From Marsupella aquatica (Eukaryota; Marchantiophyta): a stretch of 64,000 nt of DNA. The stretch lies in contig OZ316897.1 of NCBI GenBank assembly GCA_973895155.1, positions 19,902,001-19,966,000 on the forward strand. The letters run 5' to 3'. The position numbers and the translations under genes were made by a program. Below are positions 24,060 to 37,340 of this stretch, one piece after another (position 1 is the stretch's first letter; every line of letters begins with the position of its first letter). Under the pieces are notes generated by a model. The model was not told the DNA's origin. It saw only the letters and a list, made by a program, of their open reading frames with translations, and did not search any database.

Positions 24060-25800
24060 CACTGCTGTACACCTCCTGCCGAACGTGATTCTAGTCCTGC
24101 GGCCTGCCCGAATCCTGCCCGAAACCTGCCCGAAGTGTTACCCCTTATTTGTTAACCTCAAAAACTGCAAGAACCAATCAGATTTCATGGAGATTGTTTT
24201 TCTATTTTCACACTAATTTGGCTCATTTTTTTGGCTCATTTTTTGGCTCTGATTCTGACTCTCGTCCAGCAGGGAGTCATACATGGATGTGAATGGTGGC
24301 GGTTTTGCGGAGAGGCACCCTTTCAACAAAACCTGTTCATCAAAAGCCAGCAAAATGATCTACACGTGATCAGAGGTAAAACTCATTTGTTGTAAAGGGT
24401 GGAACATGTTTAATCAAACAGATTTTAAAAGAGCCAAGCTATCCCAGCCCGCCATAAGATTGGCTAAGATAGATATAGTACCCAAAATCTCCCCACTAAC
24501 ATGAAGGAAGCATTGCTAATTGACTAAATTTTGCTAATCTGGCTTAATAACTCATTTCACCTTAAGAATGTGTATTGGTCGGAAGTTTATATTGGTGGGA
24601 AGTTATGGGACTGGAGGGTTATGGGACTTGAGGGCTATGGGGAGGAGGGCTATGATGGGTGAGTATGGAATTAATACCCCAAACCAGCCTGACCTGACAA
24701 GGAAAAAGTGCTTCATGAGCACAGAAGTATGTGTAAGCATTGTGAGCCCTTCAAATGCACAAATGGACATGTTGTGCAGTGGCAGTTAGATTCTGAAGTG
24801 TGAATTTGCAGGGAATTGAAATATCATCTTGTCCTTGAGCAGCCTGTGTGCATTCCTGAAAATGACAACAATGTCCCCATGCACTACAGTAATCTAGGTA
24901 CCTTACTCAAATCACAATAGTTTAGTTAGTTAAAAATTAAAAGTTAGTTTTAACTTTCTAAGATAGTGTAAAAGTCATTAATGGTTCACTACCAAAAAAT
25001 GACGCATTTCAAGAATGAAAATGCTATAACGGACAGTGTCAAAACTTGGGGATGCCCTCATAACTAGGAGGTTCCACTTCTGAAGTAACTGGTGTCTAAA
25101 CGCTTCACCCAAACTGATGGGACGAGGCACTTTTGCATGATTAATGTACAAAGGCAACAACCTTTTCATCCATAGCCTATAGCAGAAAGGCACAAGCACC
25201 AACCACTTGTAGGATCCCACCCGAGTGCAAAGATTTGGATGGAGATCCCATCCAAACCGCTAATGTTGGCTTTATTATGGGACCAATTTAGATGAGCTTG
25301 TAAATTAAGATGTAAAGTCTAAGTAAAGCTCACAACAATCCTTTTTCCTCATGACTGTCCAATGGTCTCAATCAACAGATAAAAATGTATAATGGAGGTA
25401 TTTGCTTGATTGGCCCCCAAACCAAACTTTTCTCCCCACTAAACACATGAATTTTTTGGTAGAGTGATTTAAGGTCTATCAACCATCTAAATCACTCAGG
25501 GGTCCATCAAGTAGCATTTCACATTTGGGGTCTATCTCAAACATACCTTCATTCCAAAGTGGGGTTCACCAAATCTCTTTGTACACAAAAGACTCCAAAG
25601 AGCCATCAACCAAATCCTTTGGCATCTAGGTAATTGCACATCAAAATGTGACAATACATGATATGATATATGATATGTTACTCCATACCTCGATGTACCC
25701 AACTATTCTAAATACATATATATGTGGCTGTAGGTTTTTGATAAGGTTTTTGATGTGCAATCATTGGGAAAGCAATCCCTTTGCACACAAAAAGACTTGA
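24060..25800. other. Intergenic, no gene recognised
   Basis: No frame over 80 codons looks real. Around 25440-25550 are phrases (ggggtccatcaagtag, ggtctatc) resembling the dispersed family R3 near 51.6 and 53.7 kb. Confidence 0.5.
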
Positions 25801-27232
25801 CTTTTGGAAGAAAATAGAGGTGGCCTAAAATGGGAAAGAGGCAGGTGTGCAGCATGTACAGTCCAGTAAAGTGGGCCTCAATGTCATCGCCACTCTCGCA
25901 GCACTCTCATCAGTCTACTCTCCTGCAAAAGCACCACCAGCACCAGCAGCAGCAGCAGCTGTCGCTGCCTCCATTCATCTCTCCCTCGATTTTTGCCCAT
26001 CAGAGACGGAGGCAGAGCAATGTACCGCCGTGAGCTCCAACTTCAGCAGCGAGATTTGATTGATTCTTTGATTGATTCATTCATTAATGAGACATTCATT
26101 TTCAGATATTAAATCCAGCCACCGATGTTGTTGGATCGATTCGAGTGGCGACCCATCGAGGAGCCACTGCTTGGAGCGCAGCAAGGTAGACCAGAGTTGG
26201 TCTAGCACTGCAATTGATATTATTATGTCGAATCAAGTAGATCTCGACTGGACTCGTGGCTGGCAGGTGTGAGAAGGAACGCGAGAGAGAGAGAGAGAGA
26301 GATCTACAGTGGACGGAGAGGGAGAATCGAGATCAAGCACAGTAAAGTCCCGGTTTCTTCGTTCGGGTGATTCAGTTGCGGACTTTGAGACAGTGTTGTC
26401 GTCATTGACACAGTAAATAGTACGCTGTGGTGGGAATTGAGTCGTTGCGGTCTGTCGTCTCCGGGAGCAGGAGCTGCAGCTGGGACGCGGTGTTGACTGA
26501 CCTTGGTCCCGTTTCTTTCGGTGTTGATTCGATTGGAAGGAGGCGCAGCATTGGACGAGGAGAGAAGAAGTGGAGAGGAGAGGAGAGGAGACTCATGCAA
26601 TCACGGCTGTAATCTGTTGAGATCGGCTGACTGGCTTGCAACAACAGCAGTTAGTAGTCAGTCTGAAGAAACACTGCGCTCCGGTATTGGAGCCGACTGA
26701 TTTTTGTCCTGAACACCTTTCCTGTCTGGAGCTTCTATTCCTTTATTCTTCCCCCGCCTTTGGGATCCTGTCTCCCGGTAAGGCGGTTTTTGTTCGTTGG
26801 CAGTGATTTGTATAATATTCAGGTTGGTAGTGGCCGAGAGAACCTGATTTTGCCTTGCAGGGGCTTGCATGCTGCCCCTTGGGAGCATCGTTGGGAGTAG
26901 CGGTAATGAGAGTAGTGGGAATTATGCAAGCCGAAGCAATCTGAGGAGGAGGAGGAGGAGGAGGAAAAGAAGTTCACGGGAAACAGAGAGGGGAGACAGG
27001 TGTATCTCATTTGCAGTAGGGAAATGAGTTGAATGCGGCTGCTGATCTGGAGGAAACAAGGGAATTAATCACCTCAGCTTACCTGCTGGAACCACGTCAA
27101 AGAAGAAACTGGGTTTTCCTCTGCAGAGCGAAGAAGGGGAAGGAAGTAGAATACTGGCGAGCAACACTGAGTGCATCGGGGAAATACAGACTTCGACATG
27201 TGTTGTTGAAGGATTGCAATTGAAGCTGTAGG
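25801..27232 (+). promoter_or_regulatory. Probable promoter and long leader of the START-like gene
   Basis: This stretch has many short frames but no family-like protein. It carries a (GA)10 tract at 26283-26302, a (GGA)-type run at 26942-26964 and purine-rich blocks typical of plant leaders. Short ATG-stop pairs (for example ATG AGT TGA at about 27024) would act as upstream ORFs if transcribed. Acceptor-like TTTGCAG at about 27015 allows a leader intron. Transcription start is not known. Confidence 0.4.
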
Positions 27233-30200
27233 ATGGGTACTATACGCGATGGAAGCAAACGTTTGGATAAGACGCTGTCATCTGAAGATTTTACTTATAA
27301 GGATAACTTGTCTCGTATCGTGAGAAACCACATTCTCAAGTCCGATTTTGTTGAAGATGGTGAGTACCCCCAGAGCCACCCTCTCTGCTGTCCACTCCAT
27401 TACATGTGTCTAGGTGAGAGCAATTGTATTGAGAGAGGCTTTTGGGCAGCCGTTGTGAGCGGGGTTTTGGATGTTTAACCAAAGCCTACTGCTGAATGAA
27501 CCTTTCTGGCCACCATTTGCATGCAAATCAATCCTTAGCAACGAGTTGTTGGAACCACGATCAATGATTCTGGCTCACATCTGTCTTCCGACCATACAGC
27601 CAATGTGGAACTACTGCCTCAATCACAATATCAGTTGTTGGATCAGAAGGCACGGACTCCCCTTCTTCCATGGGCTGAAGGGTGCATTTTTTTTTGTTTC
27701 TTCTCTACTTCCTGGTGCTTACAGCGGCAAGATGACTATTGTCTCAATCCCTGTTCTCAATTCCATTTCGTTAGGTTCAGAATTGCGGGATTGCATGCCT
27801 TTGGCACAAACAGAGTTTATTATTTGTGTTAGGCGTATAAGGTCCCGCCGGAGCAGATCGCTTTTGGTCAGTTCCCTGTTTCAGAGCACTCTTCGGTTCT
27901 TTTTCATTGTTGGTATTCTATAGAAGTAATGTGGATTGTAGTCTGCTCGTAGTTTCACATTTAGCATTGGCTGTAGAGGGCCTGGCGTCCATTTCGGACA
28001 TAGGACTGTTCAAGGCGATTCCAAGGGATTATGCATGTTGCGTTGACGGGTACGCCTGTCTGATTGATATGGTGAGTTCACAGCAGCCTTACTGGGTAGG
28101 ACCGGACCTGATCAGAAACTTCTTGACGCTCCTATCTCTGGTGCCCAGTGCGGGACTTCCCCTTCGGCACCTACATTTGGGGACAGATATCTAGAGAAGT
28201 TTTTTTTAGTATTCCCGCTGACGACTGAATTGACCTTTAGCAGAATCCTGAAGAAGTCGGAATGATGAAGAAGATCGACCCTAGGGTTAGTATCGCTATT
28301 TTTTTGCGTTCGGGGTATCCAGACACTATAATTTTTTGTCATTGTCTTGATGGTGGTCTTTTACTGTGATCTGTAGATGGGAAATCAGATCCCAAGGAAA
28401 AGCTTCTTGGAGGCAAGCACGTTGATGAAGTCAGTCAGTATTGGTCCGGTAAGATCTGGACTTTTTTGGATGATCTCAGAAGTGCGAGTGACAAGCTGAC
28501 AGGAAAGTTAAAGACTACTGATGACGTTGGTAGTCATCCACGAGAATGGAAGGTATGTTCTCACTTTTCCTCGTTGGGGTTGATAATTGTTTATCAGCTC
28601 GAAAGGTGATACCTGTAATCACATAGACAAGCTTATAAAGTATTTATGATCATTTCAGTTGATGATTAACCTGAATTCGGAAGTTGATTTTGGGGATTAC
28701 CATGAATGAACAGGCTTACGGGAGTATAGTATATCTAGGGCTTAGTCAAAAACGCCATATGATGTATCAATTCATTTTTGCCTGACTTGTTGCAGCTCAA
28801 GGACGAGAGTGAGAGCTATCGTGTGATGTATCGTGAAGGGCCCGAGGGTACACCTTTCCATACGCTGTGCCTAGATGGGGTTGTAGATGGTGATTTTGCT
28901 AGTGGTAAGATCGTCTCTGCGCCACCTTGTTTATCTTTAAACTTTGCTCGCTCGTCAGTGAGACTAGAAACATTAAAAGCTGTCAGTATTGTACTTCGGA
29001 TGACATCCCTAGAACTCATATACTGGGGATAGGATATGGGTTCTGGTGTTCACATTAGTTTACGATAAATGCAAAGCTGATTACCTCTGCGTGCTGATGC
29101 AGCATTGTGCGTGGCATGGGAAACCCCGTTGTTCAAAGAATGGTATGCATCGTTTTTTCTCATGAATGTACTCAATCCTAGCCAGAATTGCTACACTCTG
29201 TAAAGGATAGGGAAGAACCAACAAGTCCTGATGGAGCATGTCAATTTTTTCCCTCACGTCACAGATGTCATGAGTGATAATATGCAACTGCTTTACTTCT
29301 GGCAGGTGGCCTCAATTTACGGTGCCGACTTTCAAGATTGTTGAATCCAAATGGCTGCGAAGGATCCGAGTTGGGCAGGACCTATCGTTACTACGGTAAA
29401 CCGACATAGTCGCATTAAGAAGCAGTTTTGCCAGAGTTTGGGTGCAGTCTAGAAAGTCCTTGCTGACTAACTGAAGGTTGTTTCTCTTTTTTAAGGTTCA
29501 AAGTTCCATGGCCAGTTGCACAAAGGGAGGTTGTAATGTCAGCATTCGAGATTGAATTGTTCCAGGAGGACCTTGTCATTGGACTTGTAGCATCGGTAAG
29601 ACAATAACATTCCATCTAATTTTCTTGAGTTTCTAACAATTCCCTGGAAGTCCAGATGCGATGGAAGCCATTTTACTAAATCAATTTGTAAGGACTTTTG
29701 CCAGTGACAGGTTGCCGGTGATATCATGCCCTTTTAATACCCCTCTAGCTCTACTTGTCAGTTAGACGTCATTTTCTTTGTACCTACAGATCAGCTGCAC
29801 AAATCTGGAGTTTTGAGATGCACATCTATCATGAGCCTGGCCTGTTGCATCTACTTACTGTTTTCCGAAAGTATGCATCAGCCTTACGGCAGCGTGTTTG
29901 TTGTCTATTGTAGGTTCCAGATGCCGTTGAAATAAACGAGAACATTCATGGATATAGTGCAAGTGACTTGCCTCCATTGAATTCTCACGTAAGGATGGAG
30001 ATTGGTGGCGGATTTGTCATGCAAAGAAAGTCGAAGGATCAATTTTTCTTTCGGTGAGTGGTCTGTGAAGAAGTCTCGTTTTCTGGGGAAGATCCCGTTA
30101 TTGTTTAATTGGAGAGGTTTTGAAGTGAGATGGCAGAACAATGTCAAGGTTAGCGAACAAAAGGCCCAAGGAGGCAACCTTATCATTGGCTTTTTAGTGA

Positions 30201-31890
30201 TTGAGGATGATGTTACTGTTGTTCAGCTTTCTTGCAATCAGTGAATTTCAGAGGAATGGTATGGGATGTCATGCCTCCATCTTCAGTGGGCGGAGGGTCC
30301 TAAGATATTGGCACAATGTGCATTTGCAGAACAATAATTAGCATGGACATGAAGCTTGATTTTGTACCTCCCTGGATGATCAACTTCATCTCCAGACAAT
30401 TGGCCGGCCAAGGCCTCAAACTTTATCAGAAGGTTAGTTTACGTTACATGTATAAATCTAAATGCAGTTCACTGTCACTTCTCCTGCATCTTCACTGTGA
30501 GTAAATGTAAGAGTATTGTTATTTTTCTGGCTACCAGGCAGAAAGATCTGTTCCAAGAAATCTAAGCATTCAGTCATGCTTTTGGGCCCGTTTTTCATCC
30601 CAGTGGCGTGATATTGGTTTATTTGCAATCTTGACGTCCAAAGCCTTCTGGACCCTGTTGATGTCGTTGTGGTAACAGGCTATTTTGGCTGCAAGCAATG
30701 GTACTGGTAGTGGCAAGGCATTCCAGAAACCTTTGAAGAACGGCCCCATGTATGACAGAGTCAGATCAGGTTTCGCAGCAAAGGAAGGAGCAAATGGGAA
30801 CGCACATACCACCGAGGTTACGGAGAAGCCACTACCAAAGGAGAACGTCAAGGCAAAGAGTTTACAAGGAAGTATTCGAAGGATGGGCAGTTCTGAGTAC
30901 AACCGAGTGGTTCCTTACCCAGTCAAGGCTGATGAAACCAAGGAAAGCTCTGGAGAAAGTGACGCTGCAATCACAAATGAATCCGGTCAATTACTAGTGG
31001 AATCTCCACCCGAGCATCTTGAGAATCGACCCGTTGAAGAGGTCAAACCCGCAGGGGTAGCTATTGATGAAATTAAACCTGATGTTGCCAGTACTAGCAA
31101 GGGTGTCCAAGCAAATAGAAAGCTCTCTCCAAATGAGGACGAAGTCCGGGAATACGATGATCCAGAGGTAGTGTGGGCTGTAAACATATTGGACAAGATG
31201 ATCTCCTTTACCCGTTCCTGTGCAGCCGAGCAAGCCACAGCTTCTGAGTCTCTAGAAAGTAGATTGGAGAGCATACATTTGGATAGGAAAGATGCAGGAT
31301 CAAGAGGGGCGCAAGTAAACGACAGTAGTAAACCTCTTGCTCCTCCTGCAAAGAGAGAAAACAGTAACATAGTTGTAATCAAATCAACTTCAGCATCAAA
31401 TAGAATTCATAAACCGGATAATATTGAATCAAGCAGATTACAGGGTCTACAGTCATCAGGTGGGGATGCTGGAAGCTCTGGACACTCCAGCTTCTGGTCC
31501 ACCAGTGAGATTGAGGTTATTTCTAGCCAAGATGATACTGATACAGATATTGGAGCAAGTGGAAGTGGAAGTCAGCCAAATGTTCAAGGACCTGAGATGC
31601 AGATAAAGCGGAGGTGGCGAAAATGGCGGTGGACCTGTTTTTCTCCGAGCTTTTCAAGGAAAACTGTGGTACATGGAAGGGGAAAGTTTTATGCTCGGGA
31701 TTTTGGAAGAGTCTCCGAAGGTCATTTGAAACCTTTGATGGAGGAATCGGGCAGATATACCAACAACAGTAGAGGCTACATGACTGATGGCGATGAGAAA
31801 TATGGTTCAAAGCATAGGTTAGATTCGAAGGGCCGCTCACACGATAGATTTGTCACCTTGGGAGAAGTGTTGCTTGACGGTAACCGCTGA
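27233..31890 (+). CDS. START-like (SRPBCC fold) lipid-binding protein, 9 exons
   Basis: Exons: 27233-27359, 28377-28552, 28796-28904, 29103-29142, 29306-29395, 29496-29595, 29914-30053, 30330-30432, 30679-31890. Phases agree throughout and give 698 residues. The N-terminal half (about 60-295) fits a plant START/polyketide-cyclase-like lipid-transfer domain: YRVMYREGPEGTPFHTLCLDG, WETPLFKEWWPQFTVPTFKIVESK, VPWPVAQREVV, and the end block MDMKLDFVPPWMINFISRQL...KLYQK. Such domains bind a hydrophobic ligand in a helix-grip pocket; the ligand here is unknown. The last exon (residues 296-698) is a long Ser/Glu-rich, probably disordered tail ending in a basic Trp/Arg-rich patch (KRRWRKWRWTC, about residue 610) that could touch membranes. 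No signal peptide or clear membrane span is seen. The ATG is chosen because MGTIRDGSKRLDKTLSSEDFTYKD reads as a conserved start. The extreme 3' end could be spliced differently, since GTAACC follows at about 31880. Confidence 0.85.
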
Positions 31891-33672
31891 CAAGAACGCT
31901 GTCATTCTCCAGTCCAGAAAGCCACATAGACTTGGCTGGCGCCCCATTGTCAAGCTCTGTCTCTACGAAGGTGCGCTAAGTGCTGTTTTTCTATTCTCTT
32001 TTCTTTTCCACTTCATGATGGTCCATACTAAACCCACGTTTTCAGGTGGAGAAAGTAGTTTCGGTTCCTGGACAAGACTGTCCATGAATGCACGCTAGAA
32101 ATGGCCCTAATCGCCATAGATACGTAGCTATGTACTGGAGACTGATCTGTTTGACGCTGTTTATAGGTTGCGGATGATGGATCAGCAAAGCAATGTCCAT
32201 TCTTTACAGGACAGGCGTGCTTGCCTGCCTTTGAGCACCGGTCCTTCCTTGAAAGTTAGTGTAACTTGATTTATTTAAGAGGAGAAGATTATTAAAAGTT
32301 CTCTTTGGCTTTTAATCACTCAACCTCGAAATCTTTGACGTTTAAAAATATTTCCTTTAGTAAATAAGCTGGAGAATTTTTTGGCAGGTACAGTTCTTCA
32401 ACTTGCTGTGATGTCAAGTTTCTCTTTCAACCCCGTAACAAATTTAACCTTGTTGAGAGCACTGGACATCGGGCTGATTGCAGCCACGATCCCGAAGGTT
32501 TATTGGTGTTGAACTCTGGCAGAATCCAGAGGGCCCGTTTTTAGCTTCTGGAAACCTGATCATGCTTCGAGAATAAACCCTAAATGCAGAATACTCCCAT
32601 GAGCTGGGCGATGATCGTTAATGAATTGTCACTTTGATTGTACAAACCACACGCAAACTGAGAGAAACAGGCGGCGAGAATGCAACCTGCCTGTTGAGAC
32701 GACCTGATCAAAATCTGGATGCAAAATGCCTCCCATGAACTACTGGGAGATGATCTTTAATTGTTGCTTTTCTTGATGCAGAATACTCCCATGAGTTGGG
32801 CGATGACCTCTAATTGTTACTTTTATCGTACAACCACAGTTTCGGGAATTCAGGAGCCAGTAGCAACAGTACCATAAATTTGGAAAATTGTATTATTCCT
32901 TCCTTCGTGACCCTTCACACTTGGCTCCTTTTAAGTCGACATCTAACCTACTGCCATAGTACAAATCAAGACAGTCATGACAATGTAAGACCTGGTCATG
33001 TTGGGTTTCAAAGTCATTGAGTTAGCGTTGTAATTTTGAGGAACCCTGCGAACCATCTGACACTTACCATAACGAGGATCTTGTACTGCTCATTTAATGT
33101 CATATTAATTTTTCAATCGTACGTGACCCTTGGGGACTTCCTTGGATACATGGGTGCAGTCCTTCCAATTCGAACCTTCACAAAAGGAAACTTGATTATT
33201 TACAACACATCGAGGCCTATTGCAATAACGATGTAGACACCCCTCGTCTGGATGCGCATTTCCGAAAGACGAAGCACTATGTCTGTGTCCAATAATAGTG
33301 ATGGACTCTTGAAATGTCAACACGGTAGACAACCATACACACCGGCTTGTCCTGAAGACACGAGCAACTTGACATATCCCTGTAGAGCATTGGTCACGAA
33401 GCTGGCTGCTGTTGCTAGCAGTAAAACCCTGTGACGGAGGGACGCTAAGAGTGTGTCCAGCAACCAGTCCAATGCAGAAGGACATTCTGAAAAATATATT
33501 GGGGACCCAATCACAAGGAAACGATGTGGAATGAAGACCCAATGCTTGTTAATTGATATTCAACCAGATAATTCTCTTTTGTTTGGCTTTGGCCTGAACC
33601 CATGCCAAGATCTTCCAGAGCCTTGCCAAACTTCAAGATTCTTGGTCGGCAGTTCTGCAGGAATTTCACTTT
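31891..33672. other. Intergenic with a three-copy short repeat
   Basis: atgcagaatactcccatgag.tgggcgatga occurs at about 32584 and 32777, with a diverged copy (atgcaaaatgcctcccatga) at 32718. The region contains the converging 3' ends of the START-like (+) and organellar-type (-) genes. A 145-codon minus frame at 33105-33542 has no family likeness. Confidence 0.55.
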
Positions 33673-35134
33673 TCAGCTTCTCAAGTGAATTTGAAGCTCC
33701 TCGCCACTTTTGGCCTGATCTGTGGCCTGTAAAGCAGGCTTTTCTATATTCTCTTTTGTTGGTACCCTATGTACCTTCGGGACAGCTTCAAGAGGAATTA
33801 TGAAGGTTGTTCTTGGTTGGACAGATTCGAGCAACTTCACCTGAAGTTCCATCGCATCAAGGCGAGATTTCATGGCAAGAAAGTCCGTCTCAGGAAGCAT
33901 GAAAACTGGTTCATCGTTGTTCTTGGCCTTGGTGTCATCCTTTTGCTCCTGTGGTACTTTAGAAGATTCAGTTTGGGGCGTCGAAGTGCTTGAAGGCTTG
34001 ATTTCTTCATCCGTCAATTGTGCAGCTAGCTCTTCTGCAAAAGCAGGCTGTAGCTTTAATTGCTGAGCTTGCTCTCTCTCCTGCGAGGTTCGAGTTGCGA
34101 CGGTGAGCAAACTCGTGGCTAGAGAGTAGCAAAGAGCACATTATTTTTATCTCCTTGCATCTTGCCTCAAGTTCCACGCAGTTGGCTATTTACTTGTCTA
34201 AAGTAGCTGACGTAGGAACATCTCTGTGCTTTAGAAACTCAAAGCAATCTTCCACAGGATAATTATTAATAGAAAGCCTTCGGAAGCAAGAAATCCAGGG
34301 GAGGGAGGATTTATGATGATACCTTTTCCATTCTTCGCATTTCATAGCGGGAATATTGGGCTGTTAGGTAGACAGCTGTGAGGGCAACAGAGAGTCATTG
34401 ATGGTTAGTATAACAAGGAGGACAAAGAACTTTGATTAGACTGTAACAGAGAGGCCTTCCCTCGACAAGTCTTTGCAGTCTGGGTGCAGATATTTTAATC
34501 TATGCATCAGGACACACAGAAAGCTCAAGTCCAAAAAGATACTTATTTGACCAAACAAATAGTTATGAAGGACAAATAAGCAGAACTGACGAGATTCAAA
34601 CTGAGCACCGGGAAGAAACAAAGAACTTAGATTACCAAACGGAGGCAGTAAAGCGACGAAGAACTGCCAGAGGTGAAAGTCCAGCCTGGTCAATGTTCAA
34701 GCAAGAAACCTTCAATCAAGCAGACAACAATCGTTGATCATTTGACTGCAAACCTATTGGAACAGAAATTCATTCCACGAAGATGATACGAGAAGTACAT
34801 AAAACACAAGATTCCCTGATGAAAGTGGATAATGTAATCGTCGTGATCCCAAATCCCGGTTAATTCGATCATATGAAGCTTGTCAAGCGCAGCATGTGAA
34901 CCAAACTCGATGACCTCCAAAACCTAGTATTTCAGATCCAATCAAGGAAAGCGGTAGCTGCAGGTCTTCATAAGTCGAATATTTTTATTCAACTCAAGTG
35001 GGTACACTACCCAAAGCATCAACGGTCCTTACTGTTGGGTCAAGCGCAGGCCCTAAATAAGTAAGACTCGTTCAATCCATTCCACCGCAAATCGCAGTCT
35101 TCGAAGGGATGGTTAGAGAGACAGTCTGACTAAC

Positions 35135-35182
<48 letters not shown>

Positions 35183-35405
35183 AGCCGCACCCGAATTTTT
35201 TGGGTTTGGAAGGGGTGGAGAAGAGTATCCTCGCAGCTGTGAAGAAATCCAAGCGATCTTCTCGAGCTGCTGCTTCCAGCTGCTGTCGCACTGCTTTCCC
35301 AGCCTCGGTATCCACCCCAGACGACATCCTCCGAGCGCCACCGCTGCTGCAACTGCATCGACACAGTAAAGTCTGAAATCGGCTTCGGCCCAGGACTCCC
35401 GCCAT
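33673..35405 (-). CDS. Small membrane-anchored, probably mitochondrial protein, 4 exons
   Basis: Minus-strand exons: 35405-35191, 34685-34636, 34375-34323, 34080-33673. All are GT-AG with matching phase, giving 241 residues. The first 35 residues are Arg/Ser/Cys-rich without acidic residues (MAGVLGRSRFQTLLCRCSC...ARRM), like an organelle-targeting peptide. Then come a short helix (GKAVRQQLEAAAREDRLDFFTAARILF) and a hydrophobic stretch at about 73-95 (LDFHLWQFFVALLPP joined to AVYLTAQYSRYEMRRMEK), likely one membrane span followed by a positive face. The tail is Gln/Glu/Lys-rich with a coiled-coil-like segment (DFLAMKSRLDAMELQVKLLESV). The layout resembles plant-conserved proteins of unknown function, but I recall no name. 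The second exon is only 50 nt. The exon-1 donor (GTGCGG) is followed 11 nt later by a (TC)21 tract in the sense direction. Confidence 0.8.
35137..35178. repeat. (GA)21 microsatellite in intron 1 of the minus-strand gene
   Basis: Forty-two bases of pure GA on the + strand, so TC in the sense direction of the gene at 33673-35405. It begins about a dozen bases after that gene's exon-1 donor site. Confidence 0.95.
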
Positions 35406-35439
35406 CTCGGAGACCTCTCTTCAGCAGAGAAAAGAGCTT

Positions 35440-35960
35440 TTCAACTACATCACCATGCCCACAGTGCTGAACTCTCAGCTCGACTATATCGTTTCTAAAG
35501 CTCAAGGCCCTGTGTAGAACCCCTTCGAACTACTTCACCATGTGCACAGTGCTAAATTCTCAGCTCGACTAGATCGTTTCTGAAGCTCAAGGCTCTCTAT
35601 AGAATTCCAACAGAATACTGAGAACTCAGATGAAGCAGTATGATGTCTAATGGGCAGCCAGGGTAGCATATTCCGTTTCTGAAGCTCAAGGCTCACTAGA
35701 GAATCCCAACAGAACAATGTGAACTCATAGGAAGCAGGATGATGTCTAGCGTGCAGCAAGGGTAGCATGTATCGTTTCTAATACTCAAGGCCCTCTATAG
35801 AATTCCAATAGCATATTCATATTTTGAGTCTCACTTGAAACCCAACAGAGTAATGTGTACTCAGAGAGGAAGCAATGATTTCTAGTGGGCAGCCAGGTTA
35901 CCATATTTTGTTTCTAAAGCTCAAGGCACTGTCCCTAAGGTGAACTCAACAACTATGTTA
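35440..35960 (-). repeat. Tandem repeats over the 5' flank of the minus-strand gene
   Basis: The motif cgtttct.aagctcaagg.c recurs at about 35489, 35576, 35674, 35775 and 35910, spaced 87-135 bp. The first two units also share aacta..tcaccatg..cacagtgct.aa.tctcagctcgacta. The array starts within about 40 bp of the gene's ATG, so it covers its leader or promoter. Units are well diverged. Confidence 0.75.
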
Positions 35961-37340
35961 AACTGCCAAAAAACATAAAAGCGCTCCGGGGGGAACCCAG
36001 TTACAAAGGTACCAGATCCAACAAATGAGAGAAAAGAAAACGGAGGGAGACCAAAGAGCCCACTGGTCCCAAACAACTCTAAAAGAACTAAAAGCCCTAC
36101 TGAGGATCAAACTGAAAAGCCTGGTGGAGTCAAGAGTAAACCACCTAAGGGGGTCATGTAGTCAGTTTACGATAGCATATGAAGACACTAACATCTGATG
36201 ACAATACAAATCTGCTGTGACATCCACACATGGCAGACACCTAAAGCAATACTACTCTTCACTACAGTTAATGTTAAAGCATGTCCAACCCTTCCTACTA
36301 ACCTTTACTGGACAGCCTTTGTATAATTGAATTTGACCAAACCTAGTAATAAAATTACAACAAGTCATGATCAACTCATTAACTCTAAGGCTCTGGATCT
36401 TCAGCAACAGAATCTTTTGGTTACTACATCTGTATTTAGAGACAATAAACAGTTTTTACCCCAGCAGTTTCCTTCCCATTAGCCACACTTTTTAAAATCA
36501 TACGCACAAGCTGGGAGAAGAACCAAAAGAGAAACTACTAGTCACAGGTAGGGAAGAGAGGTGGATGTTGCTCAGAGTGGGAGGAAAGTCCAAAGAGAAG
36601 GGAGGAATCATGCTGGTTGAGAGGGTAGTATTAAAAAAGAATGTTAATTTCTTTCAACAAATACCCTCTCATTGCAGTAAGATACACCTGATGCACTCAA
36701 CTGGTAAAAAAGAATGTCCACCTTGTTTTGTAGGGTGATCCCCCAGGTGACCCGTGGCTTACCAAGCCTAAGGCGTTGACTCACTTTCTTCTTATAAATT
36801 GTATAGTAAAATTTAAATGCCAGTGGCAAGGCTAGTCACTAAAGGGGTTAATACCCCTCTTGTGGGTTTGATCACATAACCTACCAAGGGTATACAAACT
36901 AAAATTAAAGATATGAGTGGGTCTAACATGCATCAAAACTTACACTGATTCAATTTTGTGGCTTTTGTATGTGTTGGTGCTTGTTTGGAAAAACTTTTTA
37001 CATCCAATTTGGTTGCCAAAAATGATATCACAGTCACCAATACTTTATTTCATGCTGCTTTCTTCATTTCATGTCACTTTTTGTCAAAAATGGGCCACCT
37101 GTTGTGCTTGGTTAAGAGAGTTTGATGATAGGTTTATTTTATAAATTTCCATTCAAACCTCTGCTGAAAATGAAATCTGGAGGGACTCAGATGTTGTTTG
37201 AGCCCATCATTCCCATGGACTGCGCAAGTCTGCTAGTTTACACCAAAAAGAAAGTTTGATCTAGTGCATTTTGGATGGAAATTTGAGGAGACATCACTTT
37301 TGTGCCTGTTTTGTTAAGGATGCCCCAAGTAATTTTCAGG
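35961..37340. other. Intergenic, nothing recognised
   Basis: A/T-rich sequence without family-like frames. The minus-strand frame at 36644-36829 has no recognisable motif. Confidence 0.5.

Noticed and set aside
33105-33542. 145-codon minus-strand frame
   Set aside because: Cys/His/Ser-rich without motif or splice logic, lying in the 3' flank between two converging genes.
35072-35505. Two alternative minus-strand frames over exon 1 of the organellar-type gene
   Set aside because: They run through the (TC)n tract as Leu-Ser repeats and do not join to the downstream exons; the frame from 35405 does.
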